DNA of 64,000 nt from Shinella kummerowiae (GTDB lineage: Bacteria > Pseudomonadota > Alphaproteobacteria > Rhizobiales > Rhizobiaceae), in contig NZ_WUMK01000002.1 in the NCBI RefSeq assembly GCF_009827055.1, positions 558,001-622,000 on the forward strand. The letters are read 5' to 3'. A model generated the notes under the pieces. It ran no database searches, was not told the origin of the DNA, and saw nothing but the letters and a program-made list of their open reading frames with translations. Positions 16,673 through 24,557 of the stretch are shown here, one piece after another. The position numbers and the translations under genes were made by a program. Every line of letters starts with the position of its first letter. The stretch's first letter is position 1.

Positions 16673-16885
16673 TTACGAGGATGATTTGAGCGACGTTCGA
16701 TAGGCCTCGACGGGAAGGCCTCCGACGCCCCAATCCTCCATCGCCACCTCATCGATGACGACGAAGGTGGTGGCGGGATTCTTGTCGAGCACCCGCACGA
16801 GAAGATCGGTCACCCCCTTGATCAGTTCGGCTTTCTGCGCGGGCGTCGCGCCCTCGCGGGTGATCTTGATGTTGACATAGGGCAT
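16673..16885 (-). CDS. 4-oxalocrotonate tautomerase family protein
   Basis: A 70-residue tautomerase-superfamily protein. After removal of Met the catalytic Pro1 leads PYVNIKITREGATPAQKAELIKG, the canonical first strand and helix, and the central VVIDEVAMEDWGVGG matches the tautomerase signature. Such small enzymes interconvert enol and keto acids. It is the last gene of a three-gene minus-strand operon (GST, NTF2-like protein, tautomerase) and starts four bases after the NTF2-like stop. The physiological substrate is unknown; an aromatic or xenobiotic breakdown role is an inference from its neighbours. Confidence 0.88.
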   Translation of the reverse strand: MPYVNIKITREGATPAQKAELIKGVTDLLVRVLDKNPATTFVVIDEVAMEDWGVGGLPVEAYRTSLKSSS

Positions 16886-16889
16886 TGGG

Positions 16890-17273
16890 CTACTCCTGCG
16901 TTTGCCGCTCGATGATCTGGAAAACCTTGGCGATGATCCGCCATTGGCCGTCCGTGCGCACGAGCGTGAGAAAATCGACGAAATCCCGGCTGCCGATCGA
17001 GCAGCGCACACGCGCCACGGCGGTGTTGTCTCCGGCGATGTCGATCGCGTCGATATGGTCACGCCGGGCTTCGTTGCGCGAGGCCGGCGATTGCCGGGCG
17101 GCCACGACCGGCACGTATTCCGCCATGGTGCGGTAGAGAAGCGGCGTCTCGTCCGCCGTCGCATAGATGGCCTGCGGGTGGAAAACACGCTCCAGCGTCT
17201 CGACGTCGCAAAAATAGAGCGCGTCGAAATAATCCTGGAGAACGGCGCTGATGTCGTGGAACGCCCCGCGCAT
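16890..17273 (-). CDS. NTF2-like (SnoaL/lumazine-binding type) protein
   Basis: A 127-residue protein with the NTF2 fold pattern: helical start (ISAVLQDYFDALYFCDVETLERVFHP), a conserved AIYAT strand, then long beta strands ending in FVDFLTLVRTDGQWRIIAKVFQII. The closest type is the putative lumazine-binding group of small stand-alone NTF2 proteins, which bind or isomerise small hydrophobic ligands; no catalytic role can be assigned. Its ATG shares one base with the GST stop (TGATG), so translation is coupled. Confidence 0.78.
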   Translation of the reverse strand: MRGAFHDISAVLQDYFDALYFCDVETLERVFHPQAIYATADETPLLYRTMAEYVPVVAARQSPASRNEARRDHIDAIDIAGDNTAVARVRCSIGSRDFVDFLTLVRTDGQWRIIAKVFQIIERQTQE

Positions 17274-17899
17274 CAGGCTGCCTCGTCCTGCAGCAGGCCT
17301 TCGGCGGCGAGCGCCTTGCGCACTGCCGGTCGCGCCAGCATCCGCTTCATGAAGGCGCTGATGCGGGGCCAGCGTGCGAGATCGACGCCGATGAAATTCG
17401 TCCAGTTGAGCACGACGAACAGATAGGCGTCGGCGACGGAAAAGGTCTCACCGAGCAGGAACGAGCGACCGTCGGCAAGGCCCGTTTCCACGTCGTCGAT
17501 ACGACGGAGGAGCGTCGCCTCCACGCGTGCCTTCTCGGATGCCTCCAGGGCATGACCGTGGAAATAGGGGCTGAACGCCTTGTGCAGTTCCGCGGAGATG
17601 AAGTTCAGCCATTCCTGCAGGCGGACCCTGTCCAGCGTTCCGGCAGCGGGCGCAAGCCGGGCTTCTGGCGCGCGGTCGGCCAGATATTGCAGCACCGCCG
17701 GATTTTCCGTGATGACGACGCCGGGCTCGATCTCGAGCGCCGGCACGTAGCCCTTGGGGTTGGCGCGACGATAGTCGGCGCCGGCCTTCGTTCGACCGGC
17801 CTGCGTGTCGACCTCGACCGCCTCGAAGGGCAGGCCGAGTTCGAGGAGCACGATGCGCGACGCGAGCGAGCAGGCGGCGGGTTTGAAGTAGAGCAACAT
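17273..17899 (-). CDS. Glutathione S-transferase family protein
   Basis: A 208-residue cytosolic GST close to the bacterial beta class: N-terminal thioredoxin domain MLLYFKPAACSLASRIVLLE with the Ser/Cys position (CS at 10-11), the cis-Pro region NPKGYVPALEI and the glutathione-contacting TENPAVLQYL. The C-terminal helical domain has VADAYLFVVLNW, the N-capping box. It opens the three-gene operon and is divergent from the HxlR regulator. I chose the ATG at 17899 with AAAGG upstream; earlier in-frame starts lack a good site and would lengthen the protein beyond family size. Confidence 0.9.
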   Translation of the reverse strand: MLLYFKPAACSLASRIVLLELGLPFEAVEVDTQAGRTKAGADYRRANPKGYVPALEIEPGVVITENPAVLQYLADRAPEARLAPAAGTLDRVRLQEWLNFISAELHKAFSPYFHGHALEASEKARVEATLLRRIDDVETGLADGRSFLLGETFSVADAYLFVVLNWTNFIGVDLARWPRISAFMKRMLARPAVRKALAAEGLLQDEAA

Positions 17900-18013
17900 G
17901 GACAGACCTTTCTTTGACAATGGCGCGAAGCTAGGGGCTTCGGTTTCTATTGCCAACCAAGTTTCTATCAGTTACTTCATATCCTCGTTTCTCCGTGGTA
18001 ACCGGTCCGCATC

Positions 18014-18391
18014 ATGAGCCTCAAGATCCGAAAGAACCGCAGCACGCCCCCGCCGGAGCCCTGCCTCTTGACCGAGTGCATGACGATCATCGCCGGCGCC
18101 TGGGCGCCAAACGTCATCTGGCACCTGCGGGCCGGCCCGCGCCGGTTCAGCGAACTGCGGATCGATATTCCGCCGATCTCGGCAAAGGTGCTTTCGCAGC
18201 GCCTGCGCGAACTGGAAAGCCGCGGCGTGATCACCCGCACCATCCAGCCGACCACCCCGCCGTCCGTGGAATATGCGCTGACAGGGCTTGGACAGGAGCT
18301 GGTGCCGGCACTCAGCGCGATCGTCGATGTCGGGCACAAGCTGAAGGTCGCGCAAGCCCACGTGACATCACGGGACCCGGCTCATTTCTGA
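18014..18391 (+). CDS. HxlR-type transcriptional regulator
   Basis: A 125-residue HxlR winged-helix regulator: MTIIAGAWAPNVIWHLRAGPRRFSEL, then SAKVLSQRLRELESRGVITR, and the wing TTPPSVEYALTGLGQEL. The conserved N-terminal Cys (Cys17, PCLL) is the position that senses electrophiles in several HxlR/YodB-like proteins. It stands divergent from the GST/NTF2/tautomerase operon across 114 bases, the usual layout for a local repressor of a detoxification unit. The inducer is unknown. Confidence 0.9.
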   Translation: MSLKIRKNRSTPPPEPCLLTECMTIIAGAWAPNVIWHLRAGPRRFSELRIDIPPISAKVLSQRLRELESRGVITRTIQPTTPPSVEYALTGLGQELVPALSAIVDVGHKLKVAQAHVTSRDPAHF

Positions 18392-18426
18392 AGCCGAGCC
18401 CCGTGCATCCCCCCGGATGGCAGCGT

Positions 18427-18642
18427 CTATCGCGCGCGGCTGTAATGCATACGCGCCGAGCATTCGACGATCTTGCGAAACCGCGCCGGCTCGATCTGGC
18501 CGATCGAGTAGGTATCGATCAGGTAGCGCGCGAAGGACGACCGTGCTTCCTCACTCTTGTCGAACCATTCCTGTGCGGCGATATCGTCGAATATCAGCTT
18601 CACGGCAGATAGCTCATTGGGTTCAAGCTGTGTTGAGTGCAT
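18427..18642 (-). CDS. Small conserved-type hypothetical protein
   Basis: A 71-residue acidic-then-basic protein (MHSTQLEPNELSAVKLIFDD...) predicted largely helical, with no signal peptide or membrane segment. I do not recognise a family. It is supported as a real gene by a strong AGGAGA ribosome site ahead of its ATG and by ordinary codon use. It converges with the HxlR gene (36-base gap). One aromatic-rich helix (QEWFDKSEEARSSFARYLIDTY, about residues 24-45) and a basic tail (ARMHYSRAR) are the only notable features. Confidence 0.6.
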   Translation of the reverse strand: MHSTQLEPNELSAVKLIFDDIAAQEWFDKSEEARSSFARYLIDTYSIGQIEPARFRKIVECSARMHYSRAR

Positions 18643-18897
18643 CGAAGTCTCCTGACTTCTGGCAAGGACATCAGCGCTTTTTGTGAATGTTATGGCGCGT
18701 TTAGATGCTGCCGATATGCAGACTCTACGCTTGGTGCGGAGGTGGCGCTATTAAAATTGACGTAGGTGCTGCCACATTGACCCTGCCATATCTCCGGGAG
18801 CAATGGCGGGCGGATGGACTGGAATCGCCTCTCGACGAGGCATCAGCTTTGGCAGCCAAATCGGTTTTGGGTAGAATGCTGGCTTAGCAGGGGGTGA
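18643..18897. other. Intergenic stretch next to tRNA-Ser
   Basis: These 255 bases between the small unknown gene and the tRNA contain one short open frame (18705-18887, 60 codons) with no ribosome site and no recognisable motif. I see no integrase, no direct repeat of the tRNA 3' end and no clear terminator for the tRNA, which reads leftward into it. Confidence 0.4.
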
Positions 18898-18987
18898 TGG
18901 CGGACAGAGCGGGATTCGAACCCGCGATAGAGTCTCCCCTATACACACTTTCCAGGCGTGCGCCTTCAACCACTCGGCCACCTGTCC
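18898..18987 (-). tRNA. tRNA-Ser (anticodon GGA)
   Basis: A 90-base class II tRNA including an encoded CCA (18898-18900 read in reverse). The acceptor stem GGACAGG pairs with TCTGTCC. The D arm has GGCCGAGTGGTTGAAGGC, the anticodon loop CTGGAAA gives GGA, a long variable arm follows, and the T arm has GGTTCGAATCC. It reads serine codons UCC and UCU. Confidence 0.97.
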
Positions 18988-19223
18988 GTCCGCTCGCTGC
19001 CGTTGGTCAATCCGGCGCGGGTCGCTTTCCTGTTTCCATTCCGGCGAGACGGCGCGATATATACCGAGGTTTCACGCGGGATCAACCGCTTTCTGACAGT
19101 TTTTTGAAGGTTCTTTCGGAGAACGACGCGAAGGATTGCAGAAGTTTGGCCGTCTTCCTATTTATAGGCAGAAGGAAGCGGGGGCAAAATGGACGCTCCG
19201 GCGGCGATACCGGGAGGGGCGCG
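18988..19223. other. Intergenic stretch between tRNA-Ser and the small membrane-protein gene
   Basis: This 236-base divergent region should hold the tRNA promoter (reading left) and the promoter of the membrane-protein gene (reading right). An AT-rich patch around GATATATACCGAGG (19049-19065 region) and a TTTTTTGAAGGTTC patch (19100-19113 region) are possible promoter elements, but I cannot assign them. Confidence 0.35.
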
Positions 19224-19544
19224 ATGATACGGTTCATCCTGAAGACCATCAGCCTGATCGCATTGGTCATTGCCGTGATGGCGGGAACGATCGACGCGAT
19301 CCAGTCCGTCTCGGCCTCCGAGCCGGTGCTGACGCCGCTCGCGGTCGCCTGGAGCACGGCGAGCCCGGACACGATCGCGCTCGTTGCCGACGGCATCATG
19401 CGCAACCTGCATCCCTATGCCTGGGACCCGGCGGCCATGTGGGTGCTGTCGCAGCCGGCCTTTGCCGTGCTGCTCGCCATCTCGCTGTTCTTCTGGGTGA
19501 TCGCCTACAAGCGCCAACCGATCGCCGGCCGCTTCACCGCCTGA
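19224..19544 (+). CDS. Small two-helix membrane protein, function unknown
   Basis: A 106-residue protein with an N-terminal hydrophobic helix ([18 protein letters not shown]) and a C-terminal one ([18 protein letters not shown]), joined by about 60 mostly polar residues (QSVSASEP...[11 protein letters not shown]). The topology is most simply both termini inside with a periplasmic loop. Ribosome site GGGAGGGG precedes the ATG at 19224. I do not know a named family. The msrA gene begins 46 bases downstream on the same strand, so the two may be co-transcribed, which could hint at an envelope or oxidative-stress link (weak inference). Confidence 0.75.
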   Translation: MIRFILKTISLIALVIAVMAGTIDAIQSVSASEPVLTPLAVAWSTASPDTIALVADGIMRNLHPYAWDPAAMWVLSQPAFAVLLAISLFFWVIAYKRQPIAGRFTA

Positions 19545-19590
19545 TATCACAACCCGCCGCGCTCGATGCGGCCCCGGCCAGGAGGCCACG

Positions 19591-20241
19591 ATGTTCCTGA
19601 TCGACATGTTCAACAAGAAGACCACCATGCCTGCGCCCGAAGCTGCCCTGCCCGGCCGCGACCAGCCCATCCCCACATCCGCCACCCATTTCGTCAATGG
19701 CCGCGCGCTTCAGGGCCCCTATCCCGAAGGGTTCAAGACCGTGCTGCTCGGCATGGGCTGCTTCTGGGGCGCCGAGCGGCTGCTCTGGAAGATCCCCGGC
19801 GTGTGGGTGACGGCGGCCGGCTATTCCGGCGGCATCACGCCCAACCCGACCTATCACGAGACCACGACGGGGCTGACCGGCCATACCGAAGTCGTGCTTG
19901 TCGTTTATGATCCCGCGGTGGTCACGCTCGAGACCCTGCTGAAGGCCTTCTTCGAGGCGCACGACCCGACGCAGGGCATGCGCCAGGGCAACGATATCGG
20001 CACGACCTACCGCTCGGCGATCTATCTCGACGACGAAGCAGACCTTGCCGTGGCGCACCGCGCCCGCGACGTCTACCAGGCGGCGCTGACAGCCGCCGGG
20101 CGCACCGACCGCATCACGACGGAAATCGCCAAGGCGGGTCCGCTGTATTTCGCCGAAGAGGTTCACCAGCAGTATCTCGCCAAGAATCCGGGCGGCTATT
20201 GCAACCTTCGCGGCACCGGCGTCAGCTGCGCGATCGGCTGA
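19591..20241 (+). CDS. msrA: Peptide methionine sulfoxide reductase MsrA
   Basis: A 216-residue MsrA, which reduces the S-epimer of methionine sulfoxide. The nucleophile Cys57 sits in MGCFWGAE, preceded by an N-terminal extension typical of the longer MsrA form ([16 protein letters not shown]). The resolving cysteines are Cys204 and Cys213 in [30 protein letters not shown] is the family's substrate-site segment. AGGAGG precedes the ATG. A strong terminator follows at 20267-20319. Confidence 0.95.
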   Translation: MFLIDMFNKKTTMPAPEAALPGRDQPIPTSATHFVNGRALQGPYPEGFKTVLLGMGCFWGAERLLWKIPGVWVTAAGYSGGITPNPTYHETTTGLTGHTEVVLVVYDPAVVTLETLLKAFFEAHDPTQGMRQGNDIGTTYRSAIYLDDEADLAVAHRARDVYQAALTAAGRTDRITTEIAKAGPLYFAEEVHQQYLAKNPGGYCNLRGTGVSCAIG

Positions 20242-20266
20242 CCGCCCGATAAAATTCGCTGCTTTC

Positions 20267-20319
20267 AAGCCGTTGCGAAAGAGGATCTCCCCTCTCTTCG
20301 CAACGGCTTCTATTTTTTA
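20267..20319 (+). terminator. Rho-independent terminator after msrA
   Basis: A 13-base-pair perfect stem AAGCCGTTGCGAA (20267-20279) / TTCGCAACGGCTT (20297-20309), with an inner GAGG/CCTC extension, then CTATTTTTT. It ends the msrA transcript before the nucleoside leader. Confidence 0.93.
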
Positions 20320-20348
20320 CCAACTGAAAAATTTCTGGTGAATTTTTC

Positions 20349-20470
20349 CCGGAGCCGTGCAAGGATGCCGCCAGCCTGACCCAGGGGAAAGGGTCGGTGG
20401 CTCCGGTGTGCGCTCCTGCAGGCGCTGCCCGGAAGGTCCCTATAAGATCAATAGCGAACAGGGCTGCACA
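20349..20470 (+). ncRNA. Structured 5' leader of the nucleoside binding-protein gene (candidate regulatory RNA)
   Basis: An outer stem CCGGAGCC (20349-20356) / GGCTCCGG (20399-20406) encloses an inner hairpin CTGACCC (20376-20382) / GGGTCGG (20391-20397) with loop AGGGGAAA. A third short hairpin, GCGC...GCGC, follows at 20411-20426. The leader continues to the ATG at 20471. It matches no riboswitch class that I can recall. It may instead be a protein-controlled or mRNA-stabilising leader; the boundaries are approximate. Confidence 0.4.
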
Positions 20471-21463
20471 ATGAAAAAAACCCTTCTCACCCTTCTTGCC
20501 ACGGCTGCCATGTCGGCCACTGCATTCGCCGCCGATATCAAGCCGGCAATCATCTATGACCTGGGCGGCAAGTTCGACAAGTCGTTCAACGAAGCAGCCT
20601 ACAATGGCGCGGAAAAGTTCAAGGCCGAGACCGGCATCGAATATCGCGACTTCGAAATCGCCAACGACGCGCAGCGCGAGCAGGCACTCCGCCGCTTCGC
20701 CGGCGACGGCAACAACCCGATCGTGATGGCCGGCTTCTCCTGGTCCGCGGCGCTTGAGAAGGTCGCCGTGGAATATCCGGACATCAAGTTCGCCATCATC
20801 GACATGGTCGTCGACAAGCCGAATGTGCGCTCGGTCGTCTTCAAGGAAGAAGAAGGCGGCTGGCTCGCCGGCATCCTGGCCGGCATGGCCTCCAAGACGA
20901 AGACCGTGTCCTTCGTCGGCGGCATGGACATCCCGCTGATCCACAAATTCGCCTGCGGCTATATCGGCGGCGCCAAGTCGCTCGGCCCCGACATCAAGGT
21001 GCTCGAAGCCTATACAGGCACGACGCCGGACGCCTGGAACGACCCGGTCAAGGGCGGCGAAATCGCAAAGTCCCAGTTCGACCAGGGGTCCGACGTGGTC
21101 TACCACGCGGCCGGCGGCACGGGCGTTGGCGTGCTCCAGGCGGCGGCTGACGCCGGAAAACTCGGCATCGGCGTCGATTCCAACCAGAACGGCCTGCATC
21201 CGGGCAAGGTTCTGACCTCGATGGTCAAGCGCGTCGACGTTGCCGTCTACGACGCCTTCATCACCGCCAAGAACGACACGTTCAAGCCGGGCGTCAACGT
21301 GCTCGGCCTCAAGGAAAGCGGCGTCGACGTCGCGATGGACGACAACAACGCGCCCCTCATCACGGCCGAAATGAAGGCTGCGATCGACAAGGCGCGCGCC
21401 GACATCGACAGCGGTGCCGTCAAGGTGCACGACTACATGTCGGACGAGACCTGCCCCTACTAA
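20471..21463 (+). CDS. BMP-family ABC transporter binding protein (nucleoside uptake)
   Basis: A 330-residue periplasmic binding protein of the BMP/PnrA/Med family, which bind purine or pyrimidine nucleosides. A 20-residue signal peptide (MKKTLLTLLATAAMSATAFA) is followed by ADIKPAIIYDLGGKFDKSFN, the family's opening, then EEGGWLAGILAGMASKT and GVGVLQAAADAGK. The conserved FVGGMDIP segment lines the site. It lies before the matching ATPase and permeases and salvage enzymes, which supports nucleosides as substrate. It has its own long leader and a hairpin after the stop, so it is probably expressed separately at high level. Confidence 0.92.
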   Translation: MKKTLLTLLATAAMSATAFAADIKPAIIYDLGGKFDKSFNEAAYNGAEKFKAETGIEYRDFEIANDAQREQALRRFAGDGNNPIVMAGFSWSAALEKVAVEYPDIKFAIIDMVVDKPNVRSVVFKEEEGGWLAGILAGMASKTKTVSFVGGMDIPLIHKFACGYIGGAKSLGPDIKVLEAYTGTTPDAWNDPVKGGEIAKSQFDQGSDVVYHAAGGTGVGVLQAAADAGKLGIGVDSNQNGLHPGKVLTSMVKRVDVAVYDAFITAKNDTFKPGVNVLGLKESGVDVAMDDNNAPLITAEMKAAIDKARADIDSGAVKVHDYMSDETCPY

Positions 21464-21474
21464 GCGGCATTCAC

Positions 21475-21500
21475 GGCCCGTTTGCGCAAGCAGACGGGCC
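21475..21500. terminator. Hairpin between binding-protein gene and convergent slyX
   Basis: Stem GGCCCGT (21475-21481) / ACGGGCC (21494-21500), 11 bases after the binding-protein stop. It lacks a clean T-run on either strand, so it may be a weak two-way terminator or an mRNA 3'-end stabiliser. Confidence 0.5.
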
Positions 21501-21526
21501 GATTCCGTCCTGCCCCGGCTGCGACC

Positions 21527-21748
21527 TCAATAGTGCGGCGGGCGGGTGATGGCCGGGGCTTCGAGAGACCCCTCTTCGAGTGTGAGGAACCGTTCCGTCA
21601 ACCGGTCGAGCTTCGTCCGGAGCTGATCGACCACACGCCATTGTTCGGCGAGCTGATCGGAGAGCTCCTCGATCGTTTTTGCCTGGTGGGCGGCATGCTC
21701 TTCGAGGCGGGCGATGCGCGCGGCCTGGATGTCGTCGGAAGTGGTCAT
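21527..21748 (-). CDS. slyX: SlyX family protein
   Basis: A 73-residue protein that is mainly a coiled coil (ARIARLEEHAAHQAKTIEEL, then SDQLAEQWRVVDQLRTKLDR) and ends in the SlyX hallmark PPHY. The length is normal for the family, whose function is not known. It is on the strand opposite to the transporter and sits between the binding-protein gene and the ATPase gene, so those two are unlikely to be one simple transcript. Confidence 0.93.
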   Translation of the reverse strand: MTTSDDIQAARIARLEEHAAHQAKTIEELSDQLAEQWRVVDQLRTKLDRLTERFLTLEEGSLEAPAITRPPHY

Positions 21749-21886
21749 GGCTGTCCTCGTCGGTCGAATACCGGGCGCCCGGAGCTATAGCCGCCACCGG
21801 CGTCGGCCGCAATCGGACTGGACAAGGGCGGCGGAAGCAACAAGACTAGGCCGACAGGCCCAAAATCCCCGTAAGAGTGGATCATC

Positions 21887-23422
21887 ATGAGCGAACTGGC
21901 AATCGAACTGAAGGGCATCGACAAGAGCTTCGGCCTCGTCCACGCCAACCGGAATATCAACCTGAAGGTCCGCAAGGGCACCATTCACGGTATCATCGGC
22001 GAAAACGGCGCCGGCAAATCCACCCTCATGTCGATCCTCTACGGCTTCTATCAGGCCGATCACGGCGACATCGTCATCGATGGAAAGACGATCAAGATCC
22101 GTGATCCGAATGCCGCCATCGCCGCCGGCATCGGCATGGTGCACCAGCACTTCATGCTGGTGGAAAACTTCACCGTGCTGGAAAACATCATGCTCGGCGC
22201 GGAAGAGAGCCAGATCCTCAACGCCAGCATCACCAAGGCGCGCGCCGAGCTGAAACGGCTCGAAAAAGACTATGCGCTGGAGGTCGATCCGGACGCGGTC
22301 ATCGAGGAACTGCCGGTCGGCCTGCAGCAGCGCGTGGAAATCCTGAAAGCGCTCTATCGCCGGGCCGACATCCTCATTCTCGACGAGCCGACGGGCGTGC
22401 TGACGCCGGCGGAAGCCGACCACCTGTTCCGCATCCTCGAGCAGCTGAAGGCCGAGGGCAAGACGGTGCTGCTCATCACCCACAAGCTGCGCGAGATCAT
22501 GGCGATCACCGACGAGGTCTCCGTCATGCGCCGCGGTGAGATGGTGGCGACGCGCACGACAAAGGACACGTCCGTTGAAGAACTCGCAGAGCTGATGGTC
22601 GGCCGCCGCGTTCTGCTGCGTGTCGAAAAGGGCGAGGCGAAGCCGGCCGACGTCAAGCTCTCGGTCAAGAACCTCACGGTGCGCGACAGCCGCGGCGTGA
22701 CGATGGTGGACGATGTCTCCTTCGACATTCGCGCCGGTGAGATCGTCGGCATTGCGGGCGTGGCCGGCAACGGCCAGTCGGAACTGCTGGAGGCGATCTC
22801 CGGTATCCGCCGCGCCAAATCCGGCACCGTGTCGCTCAATGGCAGCGCCATCGACGTTACCGGCCATGTCGACCCGGCCGAGCTGCGCAAGCGCGGCCTC
22901 GCCCATGTGCCGGAGGACCGCCATCATGTCGGTCTCGTGCTGAAATTCGAGGAGAGCGAGAACGCCATCCTCGGCTATCACGACGACCCGAAATACCGGA
23001 AGGGCCTGCTGCTCGACGTGGACGCGATCCGCGCCGACGCGGAGGAGAAGATCGCCGCCTATGACATCCGCCCGCCGAACCCGCGGCTGAAGACCGCCAA
23101 CTTCTCCGGCGGCAACCAGCAGAAGATCGTCTTGGCGCGCGAGATGGAGCGCGGGCCGGACGTGCTGATCATCGGCCAGCCGACGCGCGGCGTCGATGTC
23201 GGCGCCATCGAATTCATTCACAAGCGCATCATCGAGATGCGCGACCAGGGCAAGGCGGTGCTGCTCGTCTCGGTGGAGCTCGACGAGATTCGCGCGCTGT
23301 CGGACCGGATTCTGGTGATGTTTGCCGGCCGTGTCGTCGGTGAGCGCATGCCGGATGCCACCGAAGGAGAACTCGGCCTGTTGATGGCCGGTGTGGAAGG
23401 CCGGAAGGAGGCCGCGGAATGA
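21887..23422 (+). CDS. Nucleoside ABC transporter, double ATP-binding protein
   Basis: A 511-residue protein with two ABC domains, as in the RbsA/MglA and BMP-associated transporters. The first has an intact Walker A GENGAGKST (about 39-47), signature LPVGLQQRVEIL and Walker B ILILDEPTGVLTP. The second has a degenerate Walker A GVAGNGQSE, signature FSGGNQQKIVLA and a Walker B-like VLIIGQPTRGVDVG, where Gln replaces the catalytic Glu, normal for this family. Its TGA overlaps the next ATG by four bases. Its own promoter should lie in 21749-21886. Confidence 0.93.
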   Translation: MSELAIELKGIDKSFGLVHANRNINLKVRKGTIHGIIGENGAGKSTLMSILYGFYQADHGDIVIDGKTIKIRDPNAAIAAGIGMVHQHFMLVENFTVLENIMLGAEESQILNASITKARAELKRLEKDYALEVDPDAVIEELPVGLQQRVEILKALYRRADILILDEPTGVLTPAEADHLFRILEQLKAEGKTVLLITHKLREIMAITDEVSVMRRGEMVATRTTKDTSVEELAELMVGRRVLLRVEKGEAKPADVKLSVKNLTVRDSRGVTMVDDVSFDIRAGEIVGIAGVAGNGQSELLEAISGIRRAKSGTVSLNGSAIDVTGHVDPAELRKRGLAHVPEDRHHVGLVLKFEESENAILGYHDDPKYRKGLLLDVDAIRADAEEKIAAYDIRPPNPRLKTANFSGGNQQKIVLAREMERGPDVLIIGQPTRGVDVGAIEFIHKRIIEMRDQGKAVLLVSVELDEIRALSDRILVMFAGRVVGERMPDATEGELGLLMAGVEGRKEAAE

Positions 23423-24552
23423 GTGTCCCTCACGCGAAACTGCCGGCCTGGGCCGAATATGGCCTGATCCCGCTGGTCAATCTCGCCGTCGCCTTCCTGA
23501 TTTCCGGCCTCGTCGTGCTGATCGTCGGCGAAAGCCCGCTGGAGGCCGCCTATCACATGATCAACGGCGCCTTCGGGCGCGGCGAATATATCGGCTTCAC
23601 GCTCTACTATACGACGACCTTTATCTTCACCGGCCTCGCCGTTGCCGTCGCCTTCCATTGCGGCCTGTTCAACATCGGCGGCGAGGGTCAGGCCTATATC
23701 GGCGGCATCGGGGTGGCCCTTGCCTGTCTCTCCTTCGACCGCGTGCTGCCGTGGTACCTGCTCTTCCCGATCGCCGTCATCGGCGCCGCCTTCTTCGGCG
23801 CGCTCTGGGCGATGATCCCCGGCTGGCTGCAGGCCAAGCGCGGCAGCCATATCGTCATCACGACGATCATGTTCAACTTCATCGCTGCCAGCCTGATGAA
23901 CTACCTGCTCAACCGGGTGTTCAAGCCGCTCGGCTCGATGTCGCTCGAAACCCGTACCTTCGAGACCGGCGGGCAACTGCCGAAACTCGACTGGCTGATG
24001 TCGATCTTCGGCCTTTCCGTCGGCAATGCGCCCTTCAACATCTCCTTTCTGCTCGCACTTCTCGCGGCCTTCGGCGTGTGGGTGCTGATCTGGCGCACCA
24101 AGCTTGGTTATGAAATGCGCACGATGGGCCACAGCCCGGCCGCCGCGCGTTATGCCGGCATCAAGGAGGCGAAGATCATCGTCATCACCATGATGATTTC
24201 CGGCGCGCTTGCCGGCATGATGGCGCTGAACCCGATCATGGGCGAGCAGTTCCGCATGCAGCTCGATTTCGTGCAGGGCGCGGGCTTCGTCGGCATTGCC
24301 GTCGCGCTCATCGGCCGCTCGCATCCGGCGGGCATCATCCCGGCGGCGCTGCTGTTCGGCATGCTCTACCAGGGCGGGGCGGAAATCTCCTTCGAGATGC
24401 CCTCCATCTCGCGCGACATGATCGTCATCATCCAGGGTCTCGTCATCCTCTTTGCCGGCGCGCTCGAACACATGTTCCGCCCGGCCATCACGCGGATCAT
24501 CTTCGGGCTCTCGCCCAAGGGCCGCCAAGCCGCCGCCACGAAGGGAGCCTGA
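23419..24552 (+). CDS. Nucleoside ABC transporter, permease 1
   Basis: A 377-residue permease of the BPD_transp_2 (branched-chain/sugar-type) family with about nine or ten membrane segments. The conserved FNIGGEGQAYIGG and ATPase-contact segment MRTMGHSPAAARYAGIK are present, as in BmpF/YufP-type nucleoside permeases. The GRSHPAGIIPAALLFGMLYQGG region is typical of the last membrane helices. Translation is coupled to the ATPase gene (ATGA), and the second permease starts six bases downstream. Confidence 0.92.
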   Translation: MSVPHAKLPAWAEYGLIPLVNLAVAFLISGLVVLIVGESPLEAAYHMINGAFGRGEYIGFTLYYTTTFIFTGLAVAVAFHCGLFNIGGEGQAYIGGIGVALACLSFDRVLPWYLLFPIAVIGAAFFGALWAMIPGWLQAKRGSHIVITTIMFNFIAASLMNYLLNRVFKPLGSMSLETRTFETGGQLPKLDWLMSIFGLSVGNAPFNISFLLALLAAFGVWVLIWRTKLGYEMRTMGHSPAAARYAGIKEAKIIVITMMISGALAGMMALNPIMGEQFRMQLDFVQGAGFVGIAVALIGRSHPAGIIPAALLFGMLYQGGAEISFEMPSISRDMIVIIQGLVILFAGALEHMFRPAITRIIFGLSPKGRQAAATKGA

Positions 24553-24557
24553 TCGCC

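Noticed and set aside
18705-18887. A 60-codon plus-strand frame near tRNA-Ser, possibly a gene remnant
   Set aside because: No ribosome site, no motif I can name; kept only as part of the intergenic description.
18751-18981. A 76-codon minus-strand frame beginning [12 protein letters not shown]
   Set aside because: It is the translation of tRNA-Ser and its downstream sequence.
18643-19223. Genomic island or prophage attachment at tRNA-Ser
   Set aside because: No integrase, no repeat of the tRNA 3' end, and flanking genes have ordinary composition.
20349-20470. Known riboswitch (cobalamin, TPP, purine) in the nucleoside leader
   Set aside because: None of the consensus core sequences of these classes could be matched by eye, so it is reported only as a structured leader.
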